From the NCBI GenBank assembly GCA_022702705.1, contig CM040430.1, forward strand, positions 68,647,982 to 68,711,981: a stretch of 64,000 nt of DNA, written 5' to 3'. Each line of letters opens with the position of its first letter. Positions within the stretch are counted from its first letter, which is position 1. Source of the stretch: Papilionanthe hookeriana x Papilionanthe teres. Its lineage: Eukaryota > Streptophyta > Magnoliopsida > Asparagales > Orchidaceae. This document shows positions 22,809-35,930 of this stretch, in pieces. Below the pieces are notes generated by a model. That model was not told the DNA's origin and searched no databases. It saw only the letters and a program-made list of their open reading frames with translations. The translations under genes were made by a program, and so were the position numbers.

Positions 22809-24783
22809 TGATCCACCTAAAAATGTACTACTTTTTATGTTAAATTTATAATGATATTGCACTTTAATGGTATGTTTTCTTGTGTTTTTGGTTGTAGGTA
22901 CATCAAATTGAAGAATTTTGAGTGATTGGAGCAAAAAGAACAAAAATGAAGCAAAAACGGTGTAATTTGGAGCAAAAATGAGCAAGGAAGAAAATTCGGA
23001 CCTGACACATTTTGATATGTCTTTCTATGCTTAATTTAATTTACATTTATCACATATTTTGAATGAAATTACACTTTAAAGAAAATTTGTTTTCATGTCT
23101 ATCTTGTAGGTATATCTGTTAAGAGCGAAACAAAATAAAAATGGGGCAAAAGAAGAGCTGAAACGGAGCCCAACAGAGCGAAACTGTGTGGTTGTGCGTA
23201 GGGTGGCACCTAAGTGGCCAAATTGGTGCTTAAGCTCCAATCCACGGTGCCTAAGTGCTGAAAAACAAGCGCTTAGGCACCAGAGACAGTTTTTGACGTG
23301 TTTTGGAAGTTTTTTTTGTGGTTTTGGAATGTTCTTGAAGTTATTGGGTGATTGTAAGCCCAAAGATGATATTAAATGAATCTAGACACTTTTGAATAAA
23401 GAGATGTGTCTCTTAGAGTGAAAAGGCACTTAAGGCACCGTTTGGAAGATTCATTGAATGCGGACTCTTTTTAAAGAGACACTTAAGCATCTCTTGGGAA
23501 ATTATAATTATGGATTTGAAACTCTTGAAGAAGAAGATTAAGAGAAGAGGAGGAGAAGGCTTGGAGAAGAAGAAGATCACTTGGGCGTGAGCCCCAAGTG
23601 GGGCGACAAGGTGAGAGAGAATGAGAGAGAGAGAGAGAGAGAGAGATTTCTTCTTTTCTTTTCACTTTATTCTTGGAGAGGATTGCAACGAGATTTCTTT
23701 TTCTATATAAGGAGAGTTTGATTTCCATCAAAGATAAGTATTTTTATTGTATTTTGATTTGAATATAGTACTTTGTTTGTATGATATTAAAGTTTTGTTC
23801 AATGAAAAGTTCTTGTTGTTTCTCTATGTGTAGTTAGTAGTTTTCTTTACTCTTTCCTCTTACAATGAATTAGTATGCATGTGTAGGACATATAATTGAG
23901 TAGAGTGAGAATATATTGTGATGATTTTACTTTGTTCTTCATTTACATGTAAAATTGTTCCACTTGCATGTTAAAATCTGTTGTAAGAACATGTAAGAAC
24001 TAATGCAGTATAGTCTCAGTCAACTATTATTGAGATTGTATGGGTGAGAATGTAGTCCATATAACAGAGTGAAAATAAACAGGGAGATATAATTTAATGG
24101 GTGTAAAATTAGAGGAATTTAGAGTGACAGGCTAAAGCCCCCAGTTTGGTTTGATTTGAAAAGTTTTGATATGAGATGTTAGCCCCCAGGTGGAGGGAGA
24201 AGAGGGAACTCTAGAGTGAGATCTAGTATCTTACCTTTCTAACACATCTTCAAGATTTCAAAGCATCAAATTAACCTATGTTCTTTATAGAACCGAGTAA
24301 GGGTAAAGAATATAATTGCTCCTATTTGTCACAATCTCTCTCACTTCTTGTTTTATTTTTACACATGTCACAAATTTCATTGCATGAGGAAGAGTAGTTT
24401 TAGTATATTAATCTCCACTTTCTAATTTTCACCAAGTATTTTAGTTAAGGATTAGAAGTGGTATTGTAGTCATAATTGTAGTATAATCAAAATCCAAACT
24501 TTTATCGACTTTCCAAGCTAGGGCGTGTTCTTGAAGACTAGAATTTCTCTAGAAAGCCACATTGATTAACCTCAATCTCCGTGGGATCGATATTTAAGGC
24601 TTAATCAGAAAGCTCTATATTACTTGATAATGATACATGTACTTGCATAAAATCCCTACTATTTAAAGACATAATTGAAAGCTTACTTTGCTTTGGAGTA
24701 AAATTTTTGGCACCGTTGTAAAGGAAGAAATTTAAATGAGAAAATTAAAGTTTTAAACTCTTGTATATTATTGTTCGGGATCA
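22809..24783 (+). repeat. Athila-1 3' LTR
   Basis: Starts tgatccacctaaaaatg and ends cgggatca, matching the 5' LTR over its length with many point changes and a few small indels. It contains the same duplicated block, the cctaagtgctgaaaaac module, the cacttaagcatctct palindrome and a shorter (GA)n. The internal primer-like motif tttttggcaccgttgtaaag (24704-24723) is better preserved here than in the 5' LTR. Confidence 0.9.
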
Positions 24784-27700
24784 ATCTGCGAACCTTTTAG
24801 GTTGACAAACAACTTCGCCTATCTAATATGAAACAATTAGATAGGTTTTATATTAATATGGGGTCTTTAAGTTTCCCATAAGGGCAAACCCCTATAGTTA
24901 ACTACTACTTAGATAACCGAAGTCATCTAAGAAAACTCTTGATTCAAATCAGGAAATATTATTTTCATGACTTCCAAAAGGTGGGATCTTTAAGGGAATG
25001 TGGTAATCAGAAATCCAATAGGCGAGTGGCTCAAGTTTGAAACAAGTATTATTGGAATCCAAAGGATGAGAGAGCTAGGGGAAAACACAGCTTCAGGAAT
25101 AATCTTGTTGATTTCCTAAACTATCTTATTGTTGGGCTCCAATTTGAGGCACTTATTTAATATTTCATCCTGCCAATTTTGTTATTTAGAACATACATTC
25201 ACTTGATATCAATCACGTGAATAGCCTGGAAGATAGAAGGATTTACATCAAATCTAATGACAACCTCGGAACTTAAGAAGAGTTAGGGATTATATTGCAC
25301 AACATGGTTACGCAAAGGCCTAAAGAGATAAAATGAGGACTTATGTTGCACTGAGAAAGCTACCTCAAAGTCCTATGGATCGTTACTTAATTCTAATGAG
25401 TTTTTCTAGAGAAGTTGGCTGTGCTGCCCACCGTGCATGCTCCAAGCTCCTCATCATAGCAGGTTTAGTTTTTTAAGTTTCAATTAAAGAGAAAAGAGAA
25501 GTGTCATGTTTTAGAAATATTTACATTGAGATGTCTTAGTGTCTTATTAGAGGAATATTTAAGTTGATTATAGAAACACTGGTTAGGATACCAAGGTTCC
25601 CTCTTTTCGGAATCACTATTTTCTTTGGATTCACTTAGTCCAGATGAATTTAACAAATTTAACTAAATGAATTCAATACTTTCATTCAAACCGTGGAAAA
25701 TCTTGTTAGTAGCTGTAGGTTGCCTCCTCCGAGGGATTCCCGATCTTCGGATATAAATGTTTTAATTTAGTTGCAATTATGATTTTGGTTTTGTTTCTAA
25801 TTAAATTATGAGTTGTCTTATATTTTGACTATTGTGGCAGAGAATTTTATCTTTATTTTTCTTTAATTTTAATTTTGGATTTGGATTTGTGGCTATTCTA
25901 ATAGTTTTGGTTTCGACATGCAGAGTGACCTTGTTTTTTATGATGTAATTTAACAAGAAAATAAGGTACGAGAAAGTTAATGAAAGTAAATCACAGTGCA
26001 ATAAATAAAAGCATACCTGACATTTCTTCTTTTTCTTTCACTTGAAAGTTTAACCTTACAATGCATACATATAATTTTTGCAGGAATTGAAACATGCTTG
26101 TGAGAAAAGCTGAGCAAGCCTATAGATAGGTTCGTCATGGGCCTACAGAGTCCTATACCATAACTTGGTGGGTCCTATGTGTTTATGTGTATTGATGATT
26201 TCTCAATCAAGCCATAAAAAGTTTAATCATCCTTCAAGCTATCTAAAAGATTATGAGAAAGGTCCAGGGAACGGGCCCCGGACATCTCACAATCACTTGA
26301 AAAGTTTAGAGTTCGTTTAAACTTATTATGTTGCTAGATGACTCATTCTTATCATACTCTTATGCTCAACGAACTGATGTTTTGATCAATCCTAAGAGTG
26401 GGGTAATGATTACTTGAAACTTTATTTATAAATTATGTGGGTCGAGACCCTTAAAGAAAAATTGATTTTTTAATAATTTTAGTTAATTTAATTTTAGAAC
26501 TGGGCTTGTGGTGTTTCAAACATGTTCACAATTAATTTAGCCATCTTTTCTAATCCATATTAGCCAAGTTTGATTAAGCCTAGCTCACTACCAAGCCCTT
26601 AAGACTTAAATGGTACATTTATAATTTTGGGAAAAGTTAACTTATGTGATTATAATTCTTATCAAAGTATTGAATTGTCATTAATCACCAACTAGGGGCA
26701 TTAGATTGATGGATTATTGACTTCCAAATTCAAACCCCTAACCCTGTGATCGTTTAATTTTTATTATCTTCCAAATTAAAGGAATTAAAGAAATTATAAT
26801 TTTATCCTTTTTGTGACAAAGGTGATGTTAGTTTCTACCATTTAAATCCATTGCATTTCAGTAATCAAAATATTCCAATTATGAACATTCATACCAATTT
26901 CCCTTTGATTAGATTTAAACATTAATTAAGGCTTAAATTCCTTAATTAAAATTTTGCCCCCATAAGGCCATCACCTCATAATTTATAAAATATAACTCAA
27001 ATGATGTTGAAAATTTTTTATATTACCCCACTCATGGGTCCATTAACACATTAATGGAGAAAATATGATTTTTCTAATTTTAATTTACTTTATATAATTA
27101 TTTACATGCAAAAATGAGGATTTTCAAAGATAATTAAATAACTTAATAAAAATAAATTATTTATTCTTAAGAAATTATTAAAGTTTCACATAGACCAGTA
27201 GACCACTTGGACCAATTTTTATGATTTTCTGAAATTCATTTTAATTATTACAATTATTTTAAATTATGGAGTATTAATTAAATTGAAAATATTATTGATG
27301 TGGAAAATAAAATTTTATATTTTTCAAAAAAATTTCTATAATGTTAGGGGCTAGAGAATCAAATTTTATATTTTTATGATTTATATTTTAATTATTCAAA
27401 TTAGTTTAGTGAGAAATTAAGGAAAATCGATTCTTAACCTTAAAAATTATTATTAACCCTTTAAAATTAAGACCTTTACTTAGAAATTAGGAAAATTATT
27501 TTAATGGTTCCCAAATGATTAAAACAAATATAAAAATTTGGTGCTTTTTTATATTTTTTTTATTTTTATGATTTTTAATAAATTTTAATAATTTCTTTAA
27601 TTATTTAAAAAAACTCAAAATATGCTTAAAAAATGAAGTGTTTAATTTAATTACCATTTTATTTTTATAAGATTCCCCTTGTCACAAGGAACTCCCAAAA

Positions 27701-30700
27701 CCAACTACATAATTTTTAACTTATATTTTCATTATTATAATTATTTTAATGCCGAAAATGCTATTTAACTTAGAAAATCAAATTAAGTGATCAAATTAAT
27801 TCTAAATGGCTTAAATTTTTTTATGGGAATTTTTCTAACCTTAGGCCACATAGGGGAGCAAAAACTAAGCAATCTCCATTTATATTTAGTCCAATTTAAT
27901 TTTCTTTAGGTTTAGTGAGTTGATAAAAATTAGGGGTGAGTTTGAATAAGTTAAATCAAGTTTGTATTTTTCCTTTGGTCCTTTGGTCATAGGGAACCTA
28001 CCAAAATATTTTTATATTTTTCTAATGAACATACTAATTATTGTAATTATTTTATTAAAACAGACACAATAAACTTGAAATATAGGGATCTCCTCTTAGG
28101 GACCTCCTTTTATCTTGGAAAAATCAGGGAAGATCTTGCATAATAGAGAGAACAAAAGCTCTAAGTTTCAAGCCAAGGTGAAATGTCCAAGAAAATGAAG
28201 AATCAATAGACTAAACATAGTATTTAATTAATTAAAAATAAAATACACACCAAATATACATGAAACCATTTCTACATTGTTCTCCTCTTTCACTGAGCAA
28301 GAGGGTATTTTTATTTTATTTTTATGTCTTTTCTACACCAAGTTATGATTTTTCTAAGGTGGACTGACTTAATTAATTCAATTAAACCCTTATTTTCCCC
28401 TTTAAATACACAACGCTGACTGTATACCTGGTAGCTCCAAACTTCCACGCAGCGCATTCCCATATGATGACGCCATCTGAGTCATCTGCCATGCAGCCCA
28501 CACTTTATACACCATCTCCTCGTCTGACTGCATCAGCGTCGTCCATCCAATACACACGTGATCCAATGGCTCCTGGTCCGCCCCCAATTGACTTAACCCA
28601 TAAACCACCGACCTTCTAACCCTAAGATCTCGACCTATACTCATAGACCATTTAGTCCATATGAACATATCCACATGGTTTATACGGTATAAATTACAGT
28701 ATTCATGCATGGAGAACTAGAAAACGCTTGGGAGAAAGTTAGAGCTCTATAGCTTGGTCTGAGAGGGGAGGCCTCAATTAAAATAGTTATACACTTTTAA
28801 GGTGACCTTTCGAACCCCTCCAAACAACACTTTGAGCTCTCCTTGGGTTGAGGTATGAGCTTGATCTAATCCAATTTGGGGAGGTTGATCAAACTCTATG
28901 CTAGATGCTTTATGTGATTAGGCTTTTATGGGGGGATCTTCTTCTCTCAGTTGGTGATGGTGTGGGTACAAACAGTTGGATTTTGGTGTAGTTTGGAGCT
29001 GTGGTGGATGGTGTCATGTTTCAGCTGAAATTTGAGGTCAAAATTTGAACTTAGGCAGTGGGGATTAGGGCTGAAAGTTGGTTGGCCTAAGCTTAGGAGG
29101 GCTGGAGGAAGCTCTAGAAGCAATTAGGCTGAGTTTCTCCAAGGTTAACGTGCATGTCCTTCTTTGGCTCTGAAGAGGGAGTGCTTAGATAGCCATGGCT
29201 ATGGTGGAGCTCAGGGCTTCAATTTAGGTGCACTTAGCTACTTAGGTGGAAGGCAGTAAGGCTCCAGTGAGCAATTAGGGTTGGACACATGTGATTGGTG
29301 AGTTTAGATGTAATTTGGTGTAAGGTTGCTCTCGGTTTTAGCTCTTTTGGCGACTAGGCCAGTCGGCCTAGCCAGTGGACGGTGGCCAGAAGTCAAGTGG
29401 TTCAGTGAGGAGTCCATCAAGGTATTAAATTGGCCTAGTGATAAGTTTTGGCAAAGATCCCCTTTAGTTTAGCCATAAATGGGATAAAATACAATAATTT
29501 AAGGGATCTTTAGTCCATGGCTCAACTAGATTGGGATAAAAGCAGTTAGATGAGTCTCAAGGGTCCATTTGGTGGCTGTGGTGAGCCTGGCTTGGTCACA
29601 ATTGGTTTGATTTAGTCGCATTAGGTCATGGATTCAATTTGGGTAACATGGGTTAAATTTGGGATAGGGTAGGTTCAAGTTTGGTTTAGGTATAATTGAT
29701 TGTTCAAAATGTTTTATATGATTGTCATAAAGAGTTTAGAAAAGTATTGGAGTGATTTTGAAATAATTTAGGAGGTGGATTTGGAGAAATTTGGGTATTT
29801 GGTCAATTTTGGGCATGTTGGATTAGACTTGGGTTTGGATTAGGCTAGACTTGGGCCAAGGGTCAATTTGATGTTTAAAATGGTTTAGGAGGATATTAGG
29901 AAGCGTTTTGGATTGAAATTGGGTGAATATTTTAGGGCTAGGGCATTCAATTTGATGGAATGTAGGCATGTGGCACATTTGGGGCAAATTTGGGAATTTT
30001 AACTTCGGTTGAATTTGGATGAGCTTTTAGCTCAAATTGGGATCCATTGGCTAGTCAAATTTATTTAAGGAAATTTCATGAATAGTTTTGGATGTTAATT
30101 TGGGGAATTGGTTGGCTCATTGGGTTCAATTTGGAATGTTGGGTCATATGGTCAAAATTGGACCTTTTTTATTTGGGTTCAAATTGGGCTTGCAATTAGG
30201 TAAAATTGGAATTATATTTTGTAGAGATTAGGATTAGGGATGTTGGGTTTTGGTTTGGTATGGAAATTGAGCTAGATTGAGGTCAATTGGGTGGAAATTA
30301 GTGGTGATTTTGGCATTTTAGGCTTAAAGGGGGCAATTTGGAGCTTTTGGTCAAATTGGGTTAATTGGGTCAAATTGGATCAATGTGGTGATTCAAAACT
30401 GAAATTAGAAATATTTTTATGGTTCTGTGAATATTTGAGAATTTTTAGAATTTTGGGCTAGGAGGGGCTTTTCGGTAATTTAGGGGTTTTGGGGCTACCT
30501 TAGAAATTTTAGGCAAGTATGGGAAATTTTGGTAACTTTGAGTGGTGGAGAACATTTTGGGATGGTTTTTATAGAGAATTTGGAATTTTGGGTAATTTTG
30601 AAATTTTTTGGTAATTTGGGTTTTTGGGGTATTCTGGTCATTTCGTAAGGTTTGGGGTTGATTTTAGAAATTTTGGGTAAATTGGGGTTAAATGAGAATG

Positions 30701-31186
30701 GTAACCTATTTAAGCCATGGACCGAGAGAACTCCCACTTTGGATCCTTCATGTATTGGTTTTATCCCAAACCTTAGCCTAGGGCCAAGGGCTTAGATAAC
30801 CACAAACATGAGTTTCCGAAAGAGTAAGGGATCAAGTGTGGGAAAATTTGGTATGTTTGGTTTAGGGTTGTGAGGTAGTGAGTGTAAGTGTAATGTGCCA
30901 GTGTGTGTGTAAGCCTCACCCAGACCACCCAGGGTGAGTCCTAAGGCTTGAGCATCCTATAGGGAACTCCTCTTGAGCTTCATTATGCTTGTTATCATCC
31001 TTCTAAGTACTTAGAAGTTAGACTTTAAGCATTTGAAAACCCCAAGTGAAGCAAAGAAGTGTTTTGAATTTCTATGGGGTAAGGGTTCCATTGCTAGCCT
31101 TCTAAGATAGTCACTAGGAAAGTCCTATCGTTAGACCCAAGGCTATTCTAAGGAAAAACTAGACCTCAACAAAAGTGAGGTCAGCA
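24784..31186 (-). mobile_element. Giant LTR-like element copy A, main part
   Basis: Read on the minus strand from 31186, it follows the same order as copy B read on the plus strand: TGCTGACCTCACTTTTGTTG (inverted-repeat start), a cacccagggtgg...cctaagg block (30930), a very C-rich/G-poor 1.1 kb (29560-30680 shown as G/T-rich on the plus strand), a TATA-like region near 28775-28790, a gttagaagg block, and then the AT-rich 3' half with tcgggaatccctcgg (25745). No protein-coding similarity is present. With the left part (15778-16089) the copy is about 6.7 kb. It lacks B's long (TTAAA)n tract and has lost most CpG. Minus-strand frames 28402-28710, 30495-30737 and 25801-26001 are by-products. Confidence 0.75.
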
Positions 31187-31825
31187 AGTGTTGCAAATGA
31201 AATTTTAGAAATTATCCTCTGAAGTGTCAGCCAACGACGAATTGTAACATAAGATAAAACAATAGGTATCAGTGAAAATAACTCACCTATGAAATCTCCA
31301 CAAGATGTTCCTATCTCAAATAAGATTGCGTAAGTTATCCCAATGGTTGATTATAATTGCTTAACTCACCTAAGAAGATTATGGGCGAAGCTTAGTATTA
31401 ATGATGCCCTAATTTTGTTCAGAAAAATAAGGAAATCCTTTATTAGAGTGTTAAAAGATCCTTAAATATGAATGACTCATTTAACATGTAATGTTCTGTA
31501 AGGAAAAGTAAATCCATCTTATGAGGGTACAACTCACCATAAATGATTGTTTTACCGTTCTCGCAATATTAGAAGACTTAAGTTATCGAAAGTTCAAGTT
31601 GATCCAGGTGCATCCATGAATGTAATAAGCTAAAGAACACCTACATACCTTGATGTTGACATACAAAAACTTTCATCTGATAAAATTCATAGATGAGGAT
31701 TTAATGAAAATAGTTAAATCACTAGGATCAATAAAGTTGTTACTCAAAGTCAGAGATTTTGCAAACTGAAGCAATGTTCCACATCATCGATTCAACAATA
31801 TTCTTTAACACTATCCTTGAAAGAC
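31187..31825 (+). pseudogene. Tat-like element: gag end and protease, first part
   Basis: Translation in shifting frames gives LTHLRRLWAKLSINDALILF (about 31360-31420), the conserved 'isHLkriPa.LsvydAL' block ahead of the Tat protease, then QVDPGASMNVIS (about 31590-31630), the retropepsin active-site region, and TYLDVDIQKLSSDKIH with GFNEN (about 31640-31700). It stops at the AAGAC target duplication of Athila-2 and resumes at 52078. Copy A abuts it on the left. The codon path is broken by several stops. In the family this enzyme cleaves the Gag-Pol polyprotein; this copy is dead. Confidence 0.65.
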
Positions 31826-32740
31826 TAATCCCGATTCTCTTTAGTTCCTTATGAAACTGATAAAATTTATGCTTTTGGTAATCCAATTAAACTTATATTT
31901 TTTATATAAAATATTATTTTACAATAGCACAAACATTTTGATTATGATGTAAATAAGAATACAACGGTGATATTTTAATTTAGGGATTCTACACAAGTAT
32001 ACGTATCATTATCAAGTAATATAGCACTTTCTGATTAACCCCTGAAATATCGATCCCACGAAGAAAATTTATGGATATTGAAAAGATAAAAAGTTTTTTA
32101 GAACACAACTTTTACTTAGAAAAAGAAACTTACATAAACAGATTCAGATAATAGCAAAATTTTAATACGATCCATTTTGATATTTTCTTAAATTATAAGA
32201 TAAATGGATCACTTATCTAATTATAGCAAGAATTTTGTAAGATTTAAAGAAGTATAAATGAAAATATTTTTTTCCTTATCATGAATTAGTAAAAAGAAAA
32301 GGAATTTTGTTGTGGAAGTAATCAAAATGTGTGGTGCCAAATAGAAGCAATTTTATTCTTTACCCTTCATAGCGATGCTATAAAAACATTGACTAGTTTA
32401 AAGTTTGAATAGTTCTAAAAACGGGCTAGGTATGGAAGATACTAGCTCTCACTCAAGAGTTCTCTCCTTTCCCTCCATCTGGGGGCTAACTCTCGCATCA
32501 AAACCTAAAAAAACAAACTAAATTAGGGGCTTTAGTTTGGCACCCTAAAGTCTCTAACTCTACACCCGTCGAAGTATATTTCCCTATTTATTTACACAAG
32601 ATTATATGAATTACTTTCTCATCCAAACAATCCCATGTGCTTCCTACTTATTGTTGATTGAGACAATACCTAATAGGATCTTACCTGTTCTCACAAATGT
32701 TAACATTATGATTGGCCAAATCAAGAAGTAAATAAAGTGC
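31826..32740 (-). repeat. Athila-2 3' LTR, distal part
   Basis: Matches the right LTR from its terminal GGGATTA (CA changed to TA) through the cgtatcattatcaagtaata, cgatcccacgaag and atactagctctcactc blocks. It is interrupted at 32740 by copy B, whose target duplication AGTGC is at 32736-32740 and 40133-40137. A primer-like motif inside the LTR (acaatagcacaaacatt, about 31922) is also present in the right LTR. Confidence 0.88.
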
Positions 32741-33239
32741 TGTTGACCTCATTTTTTGATGAGGTCTCCTCTTCTTCTCTTTAGTACTTAGGATCTAGCC
32801 TTAGGCTTTTCCTTTGACTAATCTTAGAGGACTAGAATTGGGACCCACCATTTAGAAATTCAAACCACTTCTTAACTCCCTACAAACTCCACAAACTTGA
32901 CTGTAAACCCCTAATCACCTAGAGGGTTGAAATCAAATGTGGAAGTTTAAAGAATGAGTTCCTATAGGACTCTTTGGCCTTAGGACTACCCTGGGTGGCC
33001 TGGTCTGGTGAAGGGGCTGACTTACACACACACTACACCTATACACTACACTTTCACACACCTCCTAGAACCACACCCACACCCAACTTGACCTCCTGAC
33101 TCATAAAGGTAATTCACATGGATGGTCTTTAACCCCTAAGCCTCGGCAATAGGTTGGAACAACATAGTGGGTGCCTCAAATGAGTCCCTTCATGGCTCAT
33201 GTGGGCTTGATATGGCTTCATGGCTCAACCAAAATGATT

Positions 33240-34500
33240 TCATTCCACTTACATTCACCCAAGCTTCAATTTTCCAAATTTTCAATTTTCGACCCCGGGA
33301 CCCTACACCCGCTTAACTCTACCCAAAACCCTTGAAACCACCCAAAATTTGCAAAATCACCTAAATCACCCAAAATTCCTCAAAATCAATCCCAAACATT
33401 CCCACATTACTAAAATTGATCATCCATACCCAAAAATACCAAAAATTCCAAAAATACCTCTCAATACCCTCCAAATACCCAAAATGCCCCTCTTAGCCAA
33501 AAATCCAAAAATTCAGAAAATTCCCAGAAAATTCCAGAAAATCCCAAATATTCACATTTTCATTTTGTTCAACTACACCATGGGCCAATTTTGCCAATTT
33601 GCCCCACTTTTATCAAAACCCCCAATTTGACCCATTTCAACCCAAAATGAACCAAATGTCAAACCAAACCTACCCAATTGACTCAAATTCTGGTCCAATT
33701 CAATTCTAAACTTCAATTCAACATTCCCAACACCAATCTAGGCCAAATCCAAGTCCAATTTGATTGACATTTGGATCCAATTTCACTTTTGGCCTTAAAG
33801 CCCAATTTGGACCCATGACCCAAACTTAGCCCAAACTCACCCAATTCAACTCCAATTAACCCCAAATCTTTTCTAAACCTTCCTTAACATCCCCACAAAC
33901 GAAACACTAACATGATTTGCCCAAAATTTAGACCAAAACCCCACTCAAATTCAACCCAAAGCTAAAAGGCCCAATTTTGACCTAAACCTAAACTTAGCCC
34001 AAATAGGCCCAAACCCCAAAGTCAAAACCCAACTAAAGCCAAAACCTCTTTGAAACACTCCCATAAACATTTCCCAACATTAATTTTACATCAATTTCAA
34101 CCCTAGCCCAACATTGGCCCAAGTTAGCCCAATTTGACCTACATTGGCCCACTTACCAAATGAACCCAAATTCAAACCAATTCAATTCCAAATCACACCA
34201 AATTGACTCCAAACCATTCATGAAACATCCCTAAACCAATTGCAACATTTATTTGACATGGTCCCTCACAAAATTTTTACCCAAATGCCCATCCTAAAAT
34301 AAAAAAACCCACTTCCCTAAATCACTTTAAAAGCCCATCTAAAACCATTTCAAAGAGCCCAAAATCTACCCTAAAGCCCATATGACATTTTCATTTGTCA
34401 TCCATTTAATCAAAGACATTTCCTAAGTTCCAATCCCATCATCAAATGATTCCAAATCAAGCCCCATACAAATTCCCATCAAAATACCAAATTTTTCTTA
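33240..34500. repeat. G-depleted, C/A-rich tract in copy B
   Basis: About 1.25 kb is built from variants of ccaaattcaacccaattt with very few G on the plus strand. The homologous tract in copy A (29560-30680) shows the mirror image because A is inverted. It lies in the promoter-proximal (U3-like) part. Confidence 0.8.
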
Positions 34501-35111
34501 AATCCATTTCCATGAAATCGACTTAACTTTTCCCAAGCCAAAGATGAGCCATGAAGCCATGCATGAGCCACATGGAAGCCATGAGAGCATCTTTACATGT
34601 CACCATGCCATTTTGGGCAAAAGAAGGAGACCCTTTCCTTAATCTCCTAAAGTCATTAGCCTTAAGCATGTTTCCCCTTAACCAAGATTTAATCTAAATA
34701 TTCTTAGAAAGATACCTCACCACCTTCGACCACTGACCTAACTTATTCTCTCACTTAAAACCAGTGTCATGGGGAGGTGAATCCAACCCAAACACATGGG
34801 TTGACTCCAAACCAAGCCAAAATGGCCTCTTCCCGATTCCATTCCAAGCCATCCCCTTTACACATGGCAAGGCCCAATCGATCGCACTAAACCCCACTAC
34901 CGACCCACCTGGACCCGAGGGTGACCCATGCCTGCCGGCCAGCCGCCTGGGTCGCCGGAAAACTCCATGGTCGAGACATGGGGAGAAGCCAAACTTTGGG
35001 ATTCCACCTTGCTGAGTTTCCCCATGCCCAATGGCCACCATGGCTGTTCTTCTCATCACCAGAGCAGCTGATAGCAAGCCCTAACTCCCTCTGGGAGAGC
35101 CTCCAGCCATG

Positions 35112-35122
35112 CCTATTTAAAC
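35112..35122 (+). promoter_or_regulatory. TATA-box-like promoter of copy B
   Basis: cctatttaaac is followed by a GC-richer leader-like 430 bp. Copy A has a related element on the minus strand (about 28774-28792). Placement 2.4 kb into the element fits a U3/R boundary. Activity is inferred, not shown. Confidence 0.5.
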
Positions 35123-35540
35123 ACCACCACCTCTCGGCCATGAGAGGTGCTGAACCAAACCTTAAGGAAACTCTGCCAAAATCATTCCAGATCACTCTCC
35201 ACACATAGAGCACTTGATCCCCACCGAATTCCAGCCCCAATTCTCTCCAATCGAGCTCAATTTCGAGCTCAAACTTCAAGACAAAAACCAGGACACTTCT
35301 CCACAGTGGATCAATCCCCAAATCGACTGGTCCTACACCTTCACCGGACCAAGAGGAGAAGTTTCCCACCGAAATCCCCATCCCTGAGCCACCCAGCTTG
35401 TTCCAGCCTCCAAGCTTTGTGATCGGCCGTGGTCACTTTCATAGCTAGTGCAATTCACCGAGCCGAGGGACTTCATCCGGAGCTCGCTTCGACCCAATCG
35501 AAGGTGACACAACTCTCGCATCGAAGCTTCACTTCTCCGA

Positions 35541-35552
35541 GCAAAGGTATGG
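35541..35552 (+). promoter_or_regulatory. Splice-donor-like site ending the leader of copy B
   Basis: gcaaaggtatgg lies 425 bases after the TATA-like box and ends the GC-richer leader; an AT-rich, intron-like sequence follows after about 35580. This arrangement (TATA, leader exon, AG/GTATGG) is common in plant LTRs with spliced leaders. It is an inference from sequence form only. Confidence 0.35.
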
Positions 35553-35689
35553 TCTCACTCTTCTTCCCGAGCTTACAGTAGATTCCCCATTTAATTTGAG
35601 TCAATTTAAATACATGTTTACCATATGGATGTATTCGTCTCCTCAAGACGAATCCATGGAGCATAAGAACACGAAAATCCGTTGAGAAT

Positions 35690-35930
35690 CGAGCGAGAAA
35701 TTAGGGTTAGAAGGTTGACGGTCACGGTGCACACCGGCCGTAGACGATGACCATGAGCCGCTCGGATCGAGCGTGTATCGAGTGGATGGTCCGGATCGAG
35801 CCGGACGACGCGTTGGTACGTGACCCGCGGGGCCCCGGATCGCCGAGTCGGATGGCGGCCGCCGAATCGAAGACGCCGCGCGGTCGTTCGTAGCCGCCGA
35901 GGATGAGCCGGGCCGCGTGGAAAAGTAGAA
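35690..35930. other. CpG-dense patch in copy B
   Basis: The most GC-rich part of the window, with roughly 30 CpG in about 200 bases and near-repeats of the type 'gatcgagc' and 'gccgccga'. The homologous part of copy A (about 28430-28650) has only around nine CpG and many TG/CA steps, as expected from methyl-C decay. Confidence 0.8.

Noticed and set aside
28402..28710. 102-codon minus-strand frame
   Set aside because: It covers the copy A equivalent of B's CpG-rich patch; it is not open in B.
24784..31186. Copy A as a protein-coding autonomous element
   Set aside because: No retroelement or transposase motif in any frame over 6.4 kb.
34751..35664. Several overlapping frames on both strands (up to 164 codons)
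   Set aside because: They fall in the GC-richer leader of copy B, do not resemble proteins, are not conserved in copy A, and conflict with each other.
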